This document shows, piece after piece, positions 32,739-43,900 of a stretch of DNA of 64,000 nucleotides. The notes beneath the pieces are model-generated. The model was not told where the DNA came from, searched no databases, and worked only from the letters and a program-made list of their open reading frames with translations. The first letter of the stretch is position 1. Every line of letters begins with the position of its first letter. The translations under genes were made by a program, and so were the position numbers. This DNA comes from Stomoxys calcitrans (taxonomy: Eukaryota > Arthropoda > Insecta > Diptera > Muscidae), in the NCBI RefSeq assembly GCF_963082655.1, contig NC_081554.1, positions 56,159,869 to 56,223,868 on the forward strand. The letters run 5' to 3'.

Positions 32739-33020
32739 TATTATGCTGCACAATATTTTTGATATGCTATACACATTTTGTTCTGAGAGAAAAAAATCAC
32801 AAAAAAAGTTTTTGGGGAGAATTTCATTAAAATTTTGTCTTTAGGGAAAATTTCATTAAAATTTTTATTTTAGGGAAAATTTTATTGAAATTTTGATTTT
32901 AGGGAAAATTTCAATAAAATTTTGACATTGGGGAAAATTTCATTAAAATTTAATTTTAGGGAAAAATTAAAAAAATTTTTGAAAAATTCAAAAATTTCAT
33001 TAAAATTTTGACTTTAGAGA
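32739..33020. repeat. AT-rich minisatellite, ~31-bp unit
   Basis: About seven units of 'gaaaatttcattaaaatttt' followed by 'gattttaggg' between 32815 and 33020, each with small changes. It is non-coding. Similar words occur at 28910-29045. Confidence 0.8.
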
Positions 33021-33904
33021 AAATCTCAAAAAAAAAAATTTTTTCTTTAAAAAAAATTGCATTTGAGATAATTTCATTTAAATGTGGTCTTTGAAATCAA
33101 TTTTAAACAGTCTTTAAAAAAAATATATATCCCATTTTCCAACTTTTTATTTTATAAACTCATCCCTAGTTCAATTTAAAGCTTCCCACTTTGTCTTTTT
33201 CCACGTAAGAGTTTGTTTTTAAATTTAAACTGAATGCAAGCTAAAAATACAAAAAAATATATATTTTCCATCTTCACAAAATCATGTATGATTCATGTCT
33301 TCCGGTATCGGAATTTATTTATTTTTTGCCCATTTATATGGAAGTTTGCCTGTTAAGGATGAGATATTTACTGCTCAACAATAATTCCAACTTGTCAGAC
33401 ACATCTGATGACAGTTTAATAAAGTTTACTTTGACACTTAAGAGTTTCCAGGTAAATTATGTTATATTGTCATAACAGTTTTTTTTTTGTTTGCTATGGT
33501 AAATTGTTGTCTACCTTTTCTGTTTTATTTCCACAAAATCTCTTTAAGTCAAGTTGTCATGTAGCCGGTAGGTACAAAATAGGCTGTCACAAATTGGCTT
33601 TTATTTCATCTTAACCCAATGGGTAGGGAAGTTTGTAGATTTATGTGACCATATAAGCGTATGAGTTATTTTAATTGAATCGGAAGGTTGCATCATTTGG
33701 TATGTGATTGCCTTTTTGCTACACAGTTTATTTATTTAATTGGCTTTGTTAAGCTTTAAGTTTCATTTGACCATATAGGCGTATGAGTTATATTGATTTA
33801 CCCTTAAACTGAAATGTGTGGCCTAAGTCTTTTGCCAGACGCATGGTGCGTATGATATATTTTCTAGGTTATAAAAATCATTCGCACTAGAGGTCAAATT
33901 TTGA
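33021..33904. other. Intron with inverted-repeat motifs and one intronic unit
   Basis: 'gacacatctgatgacagttt' at 33398-33417 with 'gtaaattatgttatattgtc' at 33452-33471. 'tgaccatataagcgtatgag' at 33646-33665 and 'tgaccatataggcgtatgag' at 33768-33787 are near-identical. 'ggtgcgtatgat' (33845-33856) pairs with 'atcattcgcac' (33877-33887). No gene. Confidence 0.65.
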
Positions 33905-35957
33905 ATTGACCTATGTCCGGTGGAGACTGCCCTGTACGAGGTTGTGTATAAAATAGAGAATCCTTCGATGCCGAAACGTACACCCTGGCGGTATGCATAG
34001 ACATCTAGGGGGCTTTTAACAATGTGCGGAGCGACACACTGATCCAATACTAAGACCAGTACCGGGTGGACCCGGTCCTTAGAGACTGGATAAACCACAT
34101 GCTAAGGAACAGGACGATAAATTGTGTGTCCCATGGCATAATTATAAAGGAGAAAGTGACACAAGGACGCCACAGGGGGGCATTCTATCGCCACTTCTAT
34201 GGGTGGCCACTATAAATGACGTATTAGGGATGCTGACTGAGGAGGGATATGAACCCGTCTGCTACGCAGACGACGTTAAAACACTTTGAAGGGCTAAGGA
34301 TCCGAACCAGCTATGCAGAAAGGCCGAAAGGGTCTTGCATTTGGCATACGACTGTGCTAGACCCAGAGGTCTCAATGCTAACCCAGAGAAGACTGAAATA
34401 TGCCTATTCACGAGGAAGACGAAGGTGGGCCAATTTTACCACGTTTTCTCAATAAGACGATTTCGATATCTGACAAAGTCAAATGCTAAGGTGTGGACAG
34501 GAAACTGAATTGGAAGTGTCGCATTCAGGAGCGTACAGAGAAGGCTCAGAGATGTTGGGCACTATGTAGACCGTATGCTCGAAATGGGGCCTGAATCCGA
34601 GGAAAGTCCACTGGCTCTACAGAAGCGTGATTAAATCAATACTTACTTACCCCTCAATAGTTTGATGGACTGCTATGGAGAAAAAGTGCAACATAAAGAC
34701 CATACAACAGGTTCAAAGAAAATGTTGTCTTGGCATAGGGAGGAGCGATGAGGACCACGCCCACTAGGGCACTGCAGATTATTCTGGATATCCGACCCAT
34801 TGACATACAAGTTAAGTGTGAGGCAGCCACTGCGGCTATGAGACTTAAGGCGATGGGAGCAGCTCATACCATCGCGGTATAATCGAGGCGACGATAGGAA
34901 ACCTGGAAGGAAGGAAAGTTGTTTCCAATCGTTTACCTGAGATGAACCTTGAGCTCGAGTGCGAGGCACTGCTGCCAGCTGCACAGTCTTAGATTGACGG
35001 AACCCTAGTATTGCCATCTGGAAAATCACTGTACACAGATGGATCGAAGATAGAGGACAGAGTGCGGTGGGGGGTCTACATTGAGAACCCTGGGACTGAG
35101 TTCTAATGTAGACTGCCTAACCATAATACGGCCCTGCAGGTGGAGATCCGGGGATCAAGGAATGCGTGAAGTGTGGTGCTAACGCGAGGACATCGAATGT
35201 GAACTTCTTTACGAACAGTAAAATTGCCATAAGGGCAATAACAACCAGGACGGTAAGGTCACGAACAGTATTGCAGTGTAAGAAGGAGATTAACGCCTTC
35301 TCTGAGGACGGCAAAATCCGCATTGTTTGGGTGCCGGGCCATAACGGAGTAAGGGGGAATGAAAAGGCAGACGATTTGCCAATTAAGGCCGGAGGACTTC
35401 ATTCAATAAATTTGGTTAACCCGAAGCCTTTCGGCTCAACGCAGTCCGAGTTAAGGGAGTGGTTGACGAAACCGCATGCAACATTGTGGAACAGCGAAAC
35501 GGTCGGTAGGACGGCGAAAATCCTATGGAGGGATCCAGATCATGAGAAGACGAGGCTATTACTAAAAGGAAGTAAGAAAGAGGTCAGTATAGGTATTGGT
35601 ATCATGACGGGATACATAGGACTACGAGCTCACTTTTGTAAAATCGGTGAGGCAAGTGATAGCATGTGTACGGCATGCGGGGAAGATGATGAGACGTTGG
35701 AAAATTTTCTTGGTCATTGCCCGGCTTTCGGTATAGTGGTATATAGTATAGTGTCCCCTATACCAGACATGAACCAACTAGGGGCGGGGTATGGAAAACA
35801 ATTAAGGATTTTGTAAGTAGCACGGAATTCCTAACATAGATTTTCTTTTTGGAGGTTACTTTTTTCGTATTTAGAGCGCAAAACAAGCCAATTACTGGCT
35901 TAGGTGGCATGGGGCGGATAAATATCTGCATCCTCCTTTCAACCTAACCTAACCTAT
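33905..35957 (+). mobile_element. LINE family B2: RT, RNase H and 3' tail, copy 2
   Basis: Starts inside the RT (CPVRGCV, then YTLAVCIDI-GAFNNV near 33978-34025). The active-site box is intact here as CYADDV (YADD at 34263-34274) but a stop follows five codons later. Thumb blocks run to about 34740, and 'cccactagggcactg' (34757) is the uninterrupted version of the SINE site at 31.1 kb. RNase H: DGSKIEDR at about 35039. In the 217-codon frame 35166-35816 the second Asp position reads FTNSKIAIR (Asp to Asn), while NEKADDLP and WVPGHNGV are kept. The zinc knuckle CTACGEDDETLENFLGHCP at 35668-35724 is complete. The 3'UTR ends in 'cctaacctaacctatg' (35942-35957). Confidence 0.92.
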
Positions 35958-35999
35958 GTCCACATTCATAAAACTTAAAGAAGCATTAAAGTAGACTTA

Positions 36000-36237
36000 T
36001 TGGGTTGCCCAAAAAGTAATTGCGGATTTTTCATATAGTTGGCGTTGTCAAATTTTTTCACAGCTTGTGACTCTGTAATTGCATTCTTTCTTCTGTCAGT
36101 TATCAGCTGTTACTTTTAGCTTGCTTTAGAAAAAAAAGTGTAAAAAAGGTATATTTGATTAAAGTTCATTCTAAGTTTTATTAAAAATGCATTTACTTTC
36201 TTTTAAAAAAATCCGCAATTACTTTTTGGGCAACCCA
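36000..36237 (-). mobile_element. Mariner-type MITE, copy 4
   Basis: 238 bp, left TIR TTGGGTTGCCCAAAAAGTAA, right TIR ending GGGCAACCCA, TA flanks. Reverse orientation relative to copy 1. It lies 43 bp beyond the LINE 3' end. Confidence 0.95.
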
Positions 36238-36514
36238 TATTTGACAGATTTCCTTTATGGAACTGTTAAATAAACCTACTGTAAAACGGTTTTAAGTTTT
36301 GTAAATACCGGTGTTAGTATATAGCGACTGATTATTTCTCTCCGGTAACTGAGTTAATATTGAGCTCGACTTACCAGTGGCGGTTGTGGATTTGATTATG
36401 ATCACGGGTTTTCCACAGTTACTGACTACGTTATTACAATGAACTAAACATTGTCTAAGTTAGACTGATTATAGACTGATACTACTATCTAACCTATCAA
36501 TTATTCACATATGG
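36238..36514. other. Short intron segment
   Basis: 'gattatttctctccggtaac' at 36329-36348 shares its core with 4443-4458. Nothing else recognised. Confidence 0.4.
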
Positions 36515-36840
36515 AAATGCAAATTTGCCCATGAACATTCCAATAAGGACCAGTGGCAAACTTGTATATATCTATATTTGCTGTTCAATTCAAGTTTAAA
36601 CTCAATGATAAGGGGCCTTCTTTTTATAGCCGAGTTCAAACGGCATTCCGCAGTGCGACACCTTTTTGGGGAGAAGTTTTTACATGGCTCCAATGCAAGG
36701 CATAGTATCTCAAAAATATCGCCAGCAATAGGAGGGACAACCACTACTGAAATAATGTTTCTGACCTTTTCACCACGAATCGAACTCAGGGTTTCAGCGT
36801 CATAAACGGACATGCTAACCTCTGCGCTACGTTGGCCTCC
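36515..36840 (-). mobile_element. SINE, full length, reverse
   Basis: 3' part 'atgcaaatttgcccatgaac' at 36517; head complement 'catgctaacctctgcgctac' at 36811-36830 and 'gttggcctcc' to 36840. The B-box complement is worn ('cgaatcgaactc' at 36776-36787). Confidence 0.88.
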
Positions 36841-36909
36841 ACATATAAAGTGTCCAATGATTATTTGTTTGTTAGTTACGGAAAAGTCCTTCCAACATAA
36901 AGCATATAA

Positions 36910-37155
36910 AATGCAAATTTTGCACATGAACATTCCACTCCCTCCTCCTTTTTAGAGCCGAGTCCGAACGGTGTGCCGCAGTGCGACACCTCTTTGGAGA
37001 GAAGTTTTACATGGCATATTACCTCACAAATGTTGCCAGCATTAGAAGGGAAAACCACCGTTGAAAATTTTTTCTGATGGTCTCGCCAGTATTCGAACCC
37101 AGTCGTTCAGCGTCATTGGCGGACATGCTAACCTCTGCGCTACGGTGGCCTTCTC
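36910..37155 (-). mobile_element. SINE, reverse, with an internal deletion
   Basis: After 'ttgcacatgaacattccact' the 3' third jumps to 'cctcctcctttttagagccg', losing about 75 bp. The body and the head ('gtattcgaaccca' near 37088, 'catgctaacctctgcgctac' at 37124-37143) are good. It sits 70 bp from the previous SINE in the same orientation. Confidence 0.88.
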
Positions 37156-38334
37156 CTCCAACATAAAGCATTACCATGATTTCTTGGGCATGTAATTTTT
37201 TGTTCTCGTTACTCATTCGCACTAAGCTTTCAGGATTTCATTTGATCATATAGACGTATGAGTTATTTTAATCCGAAAACAGAAACATATGGCGTATGGT
37301 AGCCATGGTTGCTTGAATTGTTCATTCGTACAGTAGCACAAATTGATCCAATTATTTATTCATACTTTAATACATACATACTCACACACATGCGCCGGCA
37401 TGAGATTTTTATGAAATAAGTGAAAGGCATATTTCAACCATTCCGTATGGTGGATATGCCAGACAAAATAACAATTTTGTACTAGTCCAACTTCTTTAAT
37501 TGTTTTATAATGTCGGAGCTTACAACCCACTAGAATCCAAAGAACAAATAAAACTCAAACACAATCAACAGACGAAATGAATAAAACTCAACACTCAATG
37601 AAAATTATATTATCCTCTATTTAATTGGAAATTATTGCCCACTTGTCTTTCTCCTCTCATGGCTATGGACTCTTTTGATAGTAACCCAACGCAGTCATCA
37701 CATAATAATGATTTTCTTTATACACAATACATCATTCGTACCGAAGTCCTTATGATTTTTGTCTGCAGGTGTAGGCATTTGTACATGCCCTTGTACAATG
37801 CTATATGCTTTGGTGAATATGACAGAAAATATTTGATGCCAGACAATAGTCCATGCTAGACACAGCTGTTAATAGTTATACAAAGTTTATGCAGCACCTT
37901 AAGGGTAAATTATGTTGTATTGTCGTAACAGATTGTTTAGTAAGTGATTATCACAAAATCAGCACAAAATCTCTTTAAGAGAAGATGTGAAAGACAAACA
38001 ACAAACAACCATCAGGCACAAAATGTCTGCAACAAAAGACATGTTTTTTTTTGCAAAACTCTATTATAAAGTTTTCTGATTTATATGACCATAAAAGCGT
38101 ATGATTTTTATTAATTTGAGACAAAGGCAGTTCCATGGGGCGTATGATTTTTTTCTTGTTTGCTCCAGTTACTCATTCGCAGACGCGAAAAATTGTGTTG
38201 GTAACTGCTAGATATGAGGTAATTAAAGCGGGAAACGAGTGATGGTATTTTTATATTTTTCTTTTAATTTTGTTGTTATTTGACAAGGAAGGAATTTTGT
38301 ATAAGAAGTTTTCTCAAAAGCTGGATTATTCACG
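37156..38334. other. Intron with inverted-repeat motifs and one intronic unit
   Basis: Motif hits: 'actcattcgcact' 37211-37223, 'tagacgtatgagtt' 37251-37264, 'ggcgtatggt' 37291-37300, 'ttcattcgta' 37321-37330 and 37731-37740, 'agcgtatgattt' 38096-38107, 'ggcgtatgattt' 38139-38150 and 'actcattcgc' 38171-38180. The unit block 'gccagacaatagtccatgct' to 'ttgtcgtaacag' spans 37838-37931. No exon recognised. Confidence 0.6.
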
Positions 38335-38710
38335 CGGAGGCTTTTTTCATTTTTTTAACACCCTTCCACCATAGCATGGAAGCATACTAATATCGTCATT
38401 CCGTTTGTAACACCTCTACATATTAGTCTAAGACCACATTAAGTTATATTCTTGATCGCCATGACATTTTAAGTCCATATAGCTATGTCCGCCTGTCGAC
38501 CCATCCTTCTGCCTATTGGAAGCACGCTCTATTTCGAAGCAGTAAAGCTAGGCGCTTGAAATTTTGCACAAATACTTCTTATGAGTGTAGGTCGGTTGGG
38601 GTTATAAATGGGCCAAATCAGTTCATGCCAAATTTTGCAAGTTGCATTTTGTTATGACTTCCAACTTCTGTGCCAAGTATGGTTCAAATTTAAATACAGA
38701 CTATCAAATT
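38335..38710 (-). repeat. Repeat family II fragment, reverse
   Basis: Order of markers: 'cccttccaccatagcatgga' (38351), 'cattccgtttgtaacacctc' (38397), 'tcttgatcgccatgacattt' (38450), 'tatgtccgcctgtcgaccca' (38484; the minisatellite seed at minimal length), 'gcttgaaattttgcacaaat' (38555), then less than one satellite unit ('acttccaacttctgtgccaa'). Confidence 0.8.
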
Positions 38711-38834
38711 TGATCATATTGACGAATGAGTGATTTTATTTCTAACCAAAAATAGATCAATGGAACGTATGAATAATTTTAATTTTGAATAGTAATCATT
38801 CGCTCGTATTGCTCGCAATCAATATTAACTCGTA
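38711..38834. other. Intron piece with inverted-repeat motifs
   Basis: 'gacgaatgagt' (38721-38731), 'gaacgtatgaat' (38763-38774) and 'aatcattcgctc' (38794-38805). Confidence 0.5.
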
Positions 38835-39850
38835 TTGCCGATTTGTTGTAGGGAAAAAATTACTGTACTGTACGATATCCCTGGTAACAGAAGTTACATA
38901 GACTTCTTTATGGATGGTTCCAAACTAAGCGACCAGGTAGGCTTTGGGGTGTACTCTAAAGATCTAGAACTGGTCATATCGAAGAGGTTACCCGACCACT
39001 GCAGTGTGTATCAAGCTGAGATCCTTGCAATTAAGTAAATGGTGAAATGGCTTAGATATAATGTCATAACCACGATTGGCATAAATATCTTCTCAGACAG
39101 CCAGGCAGCCACTAAATCCCTGGAGAACGTATTTCTGAATACAAAAACCGCCCTCGACTGTCGCAGATCTCTCAACGAGATGGCTGAACAGTTCAAAATT
39201 CATCTGTTCTGGATGCCGGGCCACAGAGATATCCCAAGGTATTGTAAAGCAGATGATCTTGCGAGACTAGGAACAACCTTAGTCATTCCAGGGATACTGG
39301 AATCTGTGGGTATGGCTCTAGCGACATGTAAGCTAAGTTTTCAGGTCCAGGCCAGAAGGGCAACGAATGATAGATGGTCACAGAGAAGGGGCTGTGAGCA
39401 TTCCAAAACTATGTGGCCTCATCTAGACTTGAGGAGGTCTACTGCTTTGCTGTCATTGGCTAGAACAAACGTCTCAGTCATTGTGTCCGTCATGACAGGT
39501 CACGGTCTAATCGGAAAATATGGTGACAAACTGAAGGTTGCCAGCACCGACTTTTGCAGAAGCTGTGAGGACATCGAATAAGAACATACTATAGAACACC
39601 TCCTTCTGTGTTTGTGTGCCCCGCACTAGCAGTTAGAAGGAGTTCCACTTTAGGTTCTCATTTCTTTGAGAACCTGTCTGATTTAGCGGATGTGAACATT
39701 TGCAAGTTATTGCGCTTTTTAAAGCGATCTGGATGGTTCAATGGTAGGAACTAGAAGGCATCTTCCATATTCTGTTCCTGAGGTATCACAATGAATGAAA
39801 ATGTCTTAGTGAGTCTGATGGCAGAGTGCCACTTAAACCTAACCCAACCA
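38835..39850 (+). mobile_element. RNase H-bearing LINE (family B3): RNase H domain and C-terminus
   Basis: Two frames in the same phase (38835-39038 and 39039-39581) are separated by a single TAA at 39036-39038. Catalytic residues of the RNase H fold are all present: Asp in FFMDGSKLSD, Glu in YQAEILAIK, Asp in NIFSDSQAAT and Asp in KADDLAR. WMPGHRDI stands for the usual WVPGHxGI. The C-terminal region has SVMTGHGLIGKYGDKL and CRSCEDIE, where a stop replaces the next Glu-rich residue, followed by the remnant HTIEHLLLCLCAP and NLSDLADV-like sequence in shifted frames (39580-39730). Everything upstream of RNase H is absent, so this is a 5'-truncated insertion. Confidence 0.9.
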
Positions 39851-40000
39851 AGGTTGGAAAGAGAGAAGTGATTTGTAGCCGCCCAATAGCTTTATTTGGG
39901 AATACACCTTAGCCAGTAATCTGTTTGTTGAGCGCACTGTATAATGACAAAAAAGTCCTGAAAAGGTTTATTCCTGCAACTCCTTCCTATTTAGTTGTTG
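39840..40000 (-). mobile_element. LINE 3' tail, reverse
   Basis: 'aacctaacccaaccaaggttgg' at the junction (39836-39857), then 'cttagccagtaatctgtttg' (39909-39928), which is the complement of the 3'UTR block at 35.9 kb. It stands tail to tail with the preceding + strand LINE. Confidence 0.6.
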
Positions 40001-40139
40001 TTGTTGTAGCAGTGTGTTGTACATTGCTATTTATTAATACCTAATTGCTTTCCACTATGTGCCTGTAATTCGTTTCAAGTCTAGCATTGTTTTCGGGGTA
40101 TCTGTAAGCCTCAAAATTGGAAATGCTCCAAGTCAAAAA

Positions 40140-40422
40140 ATGGAAATTTGCCCCTGAACTTCCATTAAGGAACAGGGTTAAACTTCTCGCACCTCAATGT
40201 ATGCTGTCTGGTTCAAGTTTTAAGCTCTATGACAAGAGTCCTCCATTTTATAGCCGACTCCCTTGGGGAGAAGTTTTTACATGGCGAAGCAACTCACAAA
40301 TTTTGCCAGCATTCCGAGGGGTTAACCAATGCTGAAATTTTTTTCTAAAGTTATCGCCTGGATTTGAACCCAGGCTTGCAGCGTCATAGGATATGCTAAC
40401 CTCTGCGCTATGGTGGCCTCCT
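40140..40422 (-). mobile_element. SINE, full length, reverse
   Basis: 3' part 'tggaaatttgcccctgaact' at 40140; head complement 'ggatttgaaccca' at 40361-40373 and 'atgctaacctctgcgctatg' (40393-40412), then 'gtggcctcc'. It lacks 'catggcatattacct'-type sequence only partly. It abuts a TIR-element end. Confidence 0.88.
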
Positions 40423-40429
40423 CTGATCT

Positions 40430-40532
40430 CGATAACCTCAAATCTAACCATTCAAAATTTCAAAGAGTTATTTCTATCCGTTCCCAAATGGGAGATTTTT
40501 TACTGGTTTTCTTTCAATTCCATCCCACAGTG
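40430..40532 (+). mobile_element. TIR element (hAT-like), right end
   Basis: 'cctcaaatctaaccattcaa' (40436-40455), 'agttatttctatccgttccc', 'tttttactggttttctttc' and CATCCCACAGTGC (40521-40533). Confidence 0.6.
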
Positions 40533-40689
40533 CAACGTGTTGTCGACTTCCCTATATCTATTACATATGCTATGACTTGCCGCAAGTATTCTGTATAAAT
40601 GTGCACGTAATATGTGTGCCCTATGTGTCCCTTAATGATACCGAAAGCCATTTTGTTATCCTTTTAACTTCTGCTCTGTACTATTAGCC

Positions 40690-40953
40690 TCGTTTTGTGA
40701 CTTAGGTAAGATTGAAAAGAGGTTGTGGATATTCGCCCCATGACACGTTGGACATACACCAGTTATTGGCTTGTGGTGCGCTCTTAATACTAAAAAGTAA
40801 CCTTGTTATGGAAAAGAATTAACGATTTTGTAAGTAGCACAGAAATCCTAACATAGATTTTCTTTTTCGAGGTTACTTTATAGTACTTAGAGCGCACAAC
40901 AAGCCTAACACTGGCACCCTCACCGGCACCCTCTTTTCGACCTAACCTAGCCT
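40690..40953. mobile_element. Two LINE 3' tails in inverted orientation
   Basis: 40690-40802 is a reverse 3'UTR ('ggtaagattgaaaagaggtt', 'ccagttattggcttgtggtg', 'aaaaagtaacctt'). 40806-40953 is a forward one ('atggaaaagaattaacgatt', 'ttttctttttcgaggttact', 'agagcgcacaacaagcctaa', 'cgacctaacctagcc'). Their 'gtaacc'/'ggttac' ends meet, giving a long imperfect palindrome of about 260 bp. Confidence 0.75.
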
Positions 40954-40984
40954 CGTTAAAATCTAAGTCAAAAATTCCGTGCAA

Positions 40985-43900
40985 CTCACAAAACCCCTTA
41001 CTTTTCTCCATTCCACTCTTATAAGTTGGTTTAATGCTGGCATTGTAAGTCGCAAAAGCCGGACAATGGCATTGGATTTACTCCTCAGTCATTTCATTTT
41101 CACCACATATCCTTCCCGTGCTGTTACTAGCCGCAACTATTCTGTATACTGATATCCTTCCTACTTACTAACTCAGTATTTTCCTCGTCTTCTTACGATC
41201 GGAATGTCCCCATAGGACTTCCGTAGACCTTTCAACCGTTTCTCTTCCACAGTTCTGCATACGTGTCCGTGCCACATTCCATTAATTTACACTGTCTCGC
41301 CATTCAAGGCTTAGTATTCGCCAAGTTTATCGATGGCAGTCCTGTGGCCCTAACAGCCAAATCATCTGCCGTTTCATTGACCCCGTTTTCGCTATGGACC
41401 ACAATCCAAACAATGATCAGAAAGGACATTCATCTCCTTACCGTCCTGGAGGATGCCCTAGTGACTGAATTTTTGTATGCAAAAATGAAAATTTTGAGCA
41501 CTTGACATCCTGTCGTTGACACTGTGCATCTTATATATATTCCGTGATAGGCAGGATAACAGCCTGTAGAACCGTACTATGCTCTGGCAGTTGCAAACAG
41601 AACTCGGTTTCTGGGTCCTCCACCTAGACGCCCAGAGCCCTTATCTCCTCTAGCTTTGACCCAAACTGACAATACCTGAGTCGTGTCAGACCAAGGCTAT
41701 GCCGCTGGCAAAAAAAAACCCGCATTTGACCTCAAGTAACGACGCAGGTAATCCCAAAACGCCCAAAACTCTTCAAATCTGGTCAGGACTCCTGTGGTCG
41801 CCTCGATTTTTTCCGAGATGGTATGACCTGTTCCTATCTTGTACACACTCTCCTATCACCTTAATTGCCTCCCGTGCCCTACTAAGCGCGTTAAGACTCA
41901 TAGCCCTATGTCTATGGATCGGACATTCAGAAATTTGTTGTCCCTTAAAAGTGCGGTTCTCATCGCCCATCAACAACACGTTCTGGGAACCTTTAGTAAT
42001 GCCGATATGCTGTACTTTTTCTATGGTTCGAGCATTTGGAATAGTCTACAGTGCTCTAGTAAGCATGATTATGGCAATATGTTCTCCGGATCTGTTCTCA
42101 TATCCTTATGATGCACATTTTCTCTATCGCCGTCCTCCTACCTACGACTACCGATGCGTAAGTTAGTATTCACTGAATTGTCAGTCTTTCTTTCTTCAGA
42201 CTAAGGTCCCATTTTACGGCCCACTTACCTATATCCATTCTCAGTATCACTTCTCTCCAACATTACCAGCAAGTTTTGGATATTGTCAGATATCAATACC
42301 GTTCTCTTAGTGAAATTTAGGGCTGCTCATTAGCCATTCTTCGTGTTCCTCGTAAACAGACAGATTTCAGTCTTTTTTGGGTTGGGTGATGTGAACCCTA
42401 ACGCCCCAGCCAGTTTATATGGGAACTCTAAAACCCTTTCGACCTTTTTGGATACCTGATTCGGATTCATGTCCCTTCGAAGAGACATGAATCGCCTGCG
42501 TAACAGAGAGGTACATCTTGGCATCGATGTTGTATGTTGAACTTTTTCTATGGTTAGAGCATTTAAAAATTTCTCCATTGCTCTAATAGGCATGATTATT
42601 ATCGGCAATATGTTCTCTGGACCTGTTCTCATATCCTTATGATGCACATTTTCTCCATCGACGTCCTCCTACATACTACTACCGATGCGTAAGTTAGTAT
42701 TGACTGAATTGTCAGTCCACTTTCTTCGGACTAAGACCCCATTTCACCGTCCGCTTACAGTGTAACCTGTGGCCATTCTCAGTATCACTTCTCTCCAACA
42801 TCACTAGCAAATTTTTTATCTTGTCATGTATTAAGATCGTTCTGTTGGTGAAATGTAGGTTTGAGGATTACCCATTCTTCGTATTACTCGTAAATAGACA
42901 GATTTCAGTCTTCTTTGGATTGAGTGATGTGAACCCTAACACCCTTTCGGCCTTTTGGATACCTGATTCGGATTCATGTCTCTTAGAAGAGACATGAATC
43001 GCCTGCGTAACAGACAGGTACACCAGCGTGTACATCTTGGCATCAAAGGATTCTTCTAACTTATGTACAACATCTTGAAGGGTCTTCTCATAACGTCCTT
43101 TGAGATAGTCAAGCGGCATGTAAGCGATTCGCCGAATTTCCTACTCTTTATCATGATACCCATTGCCTGTTAAATGATCTATGCAAATCTATCGTATAAT
43201 ACTTATCCAGTCTCATATGGCCCGGTGCACCCGGTACGGGTCTACCGTACAAAGTGTTACTTTATTTACAGAGTGAGCTATAGCTTTAAAAATTTGGATA
43301 CAGCCATTGCACATTGCCAACGTATACATCTTGGTTTCGAAGCATTCTTCTATGCCATGCACAACATCGTACGGGCGGTCTCTTATCGATCGCCCTTGGA
43401 CATAGGCATGCCGACTGTATCTGACCAATTCGCCCATGCCCTACCCTTAATTACGGTGTCCACTATACATTCAAGGGTTTTGAGTAGAAATCACGTAAGG
43501 CTTAAAAGTGTATAGGATTTTGATGCCGCATAACTTGACTTGCTGAGTTTGGGTATGAACACTACCTTTGCCTGCTGCCAGGCCTTTGTATTATATTCGA
43601 GGCACGCTCTGAATATATATTCATTAAATAAGGCGCCAGGTAGTCCGAAACCTTCCATAGTAATGTCGAAAATATTTCATGAGATCTTTTATCCATAACT
43701 TTTTGATCTGACCTCGCCTTTGTTGATGGGTTGTGTCCCACCTACCCACCAAGTATACCTTTACACTCCTCTAGGGAGAGTTGGAGATACGTCCAACAGG
43801 CTTACTTAGGATATCATCACAACCTGCTGTATACTCTGCTTATAACATCAAAGTTATGACTATGTACCATGGGGGTTTCTGGGCAATTTATTTCCTATTA
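40985..43900 (-). mobile_element. LINE family B2, reverse, heavily decayed and partly duplicated
   Basis: From high to low: RT entry remnants near 43740-43500; HAYVQGRSIRDRPYDVVHGI and ECFETKMYTLAMC (43410-43310); then PLDYLKGRYEKTLQDVVHKL and EESFDAKMYTL (43120-43030), a second version of the same block. After that, VLGFTSLNPKKTEICLFTSN at 42960-42880 and a near copy ALGFTSPNPKKTEICLFTRN at 42410-42340. RNase H remnants lie between about 41700 and 41100 with no catalytic set left. A ~530-bp tandem duplication is visible: 'cttatgatgcacattttctc' at 42107 and 42637, 'ctaccgatgcgtaagttagt' at 42149 and 42679. Plus-strand frames here are antisense shadows. Confidence 0.82.

Noticed and set aside
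35942..35957. Telomeric TTAGG repeat tract
   Set aside because: Only two to three CCTAA words at a LINE 3' end, and flies do not use TTAGG telomeres.
41263..42166. Plus-strand frames of 80-155 codons
   Set aside because: Antisense to a reverse-strand LINE; the reverse translation gives recognisable LINE peptides and the forward one does not.
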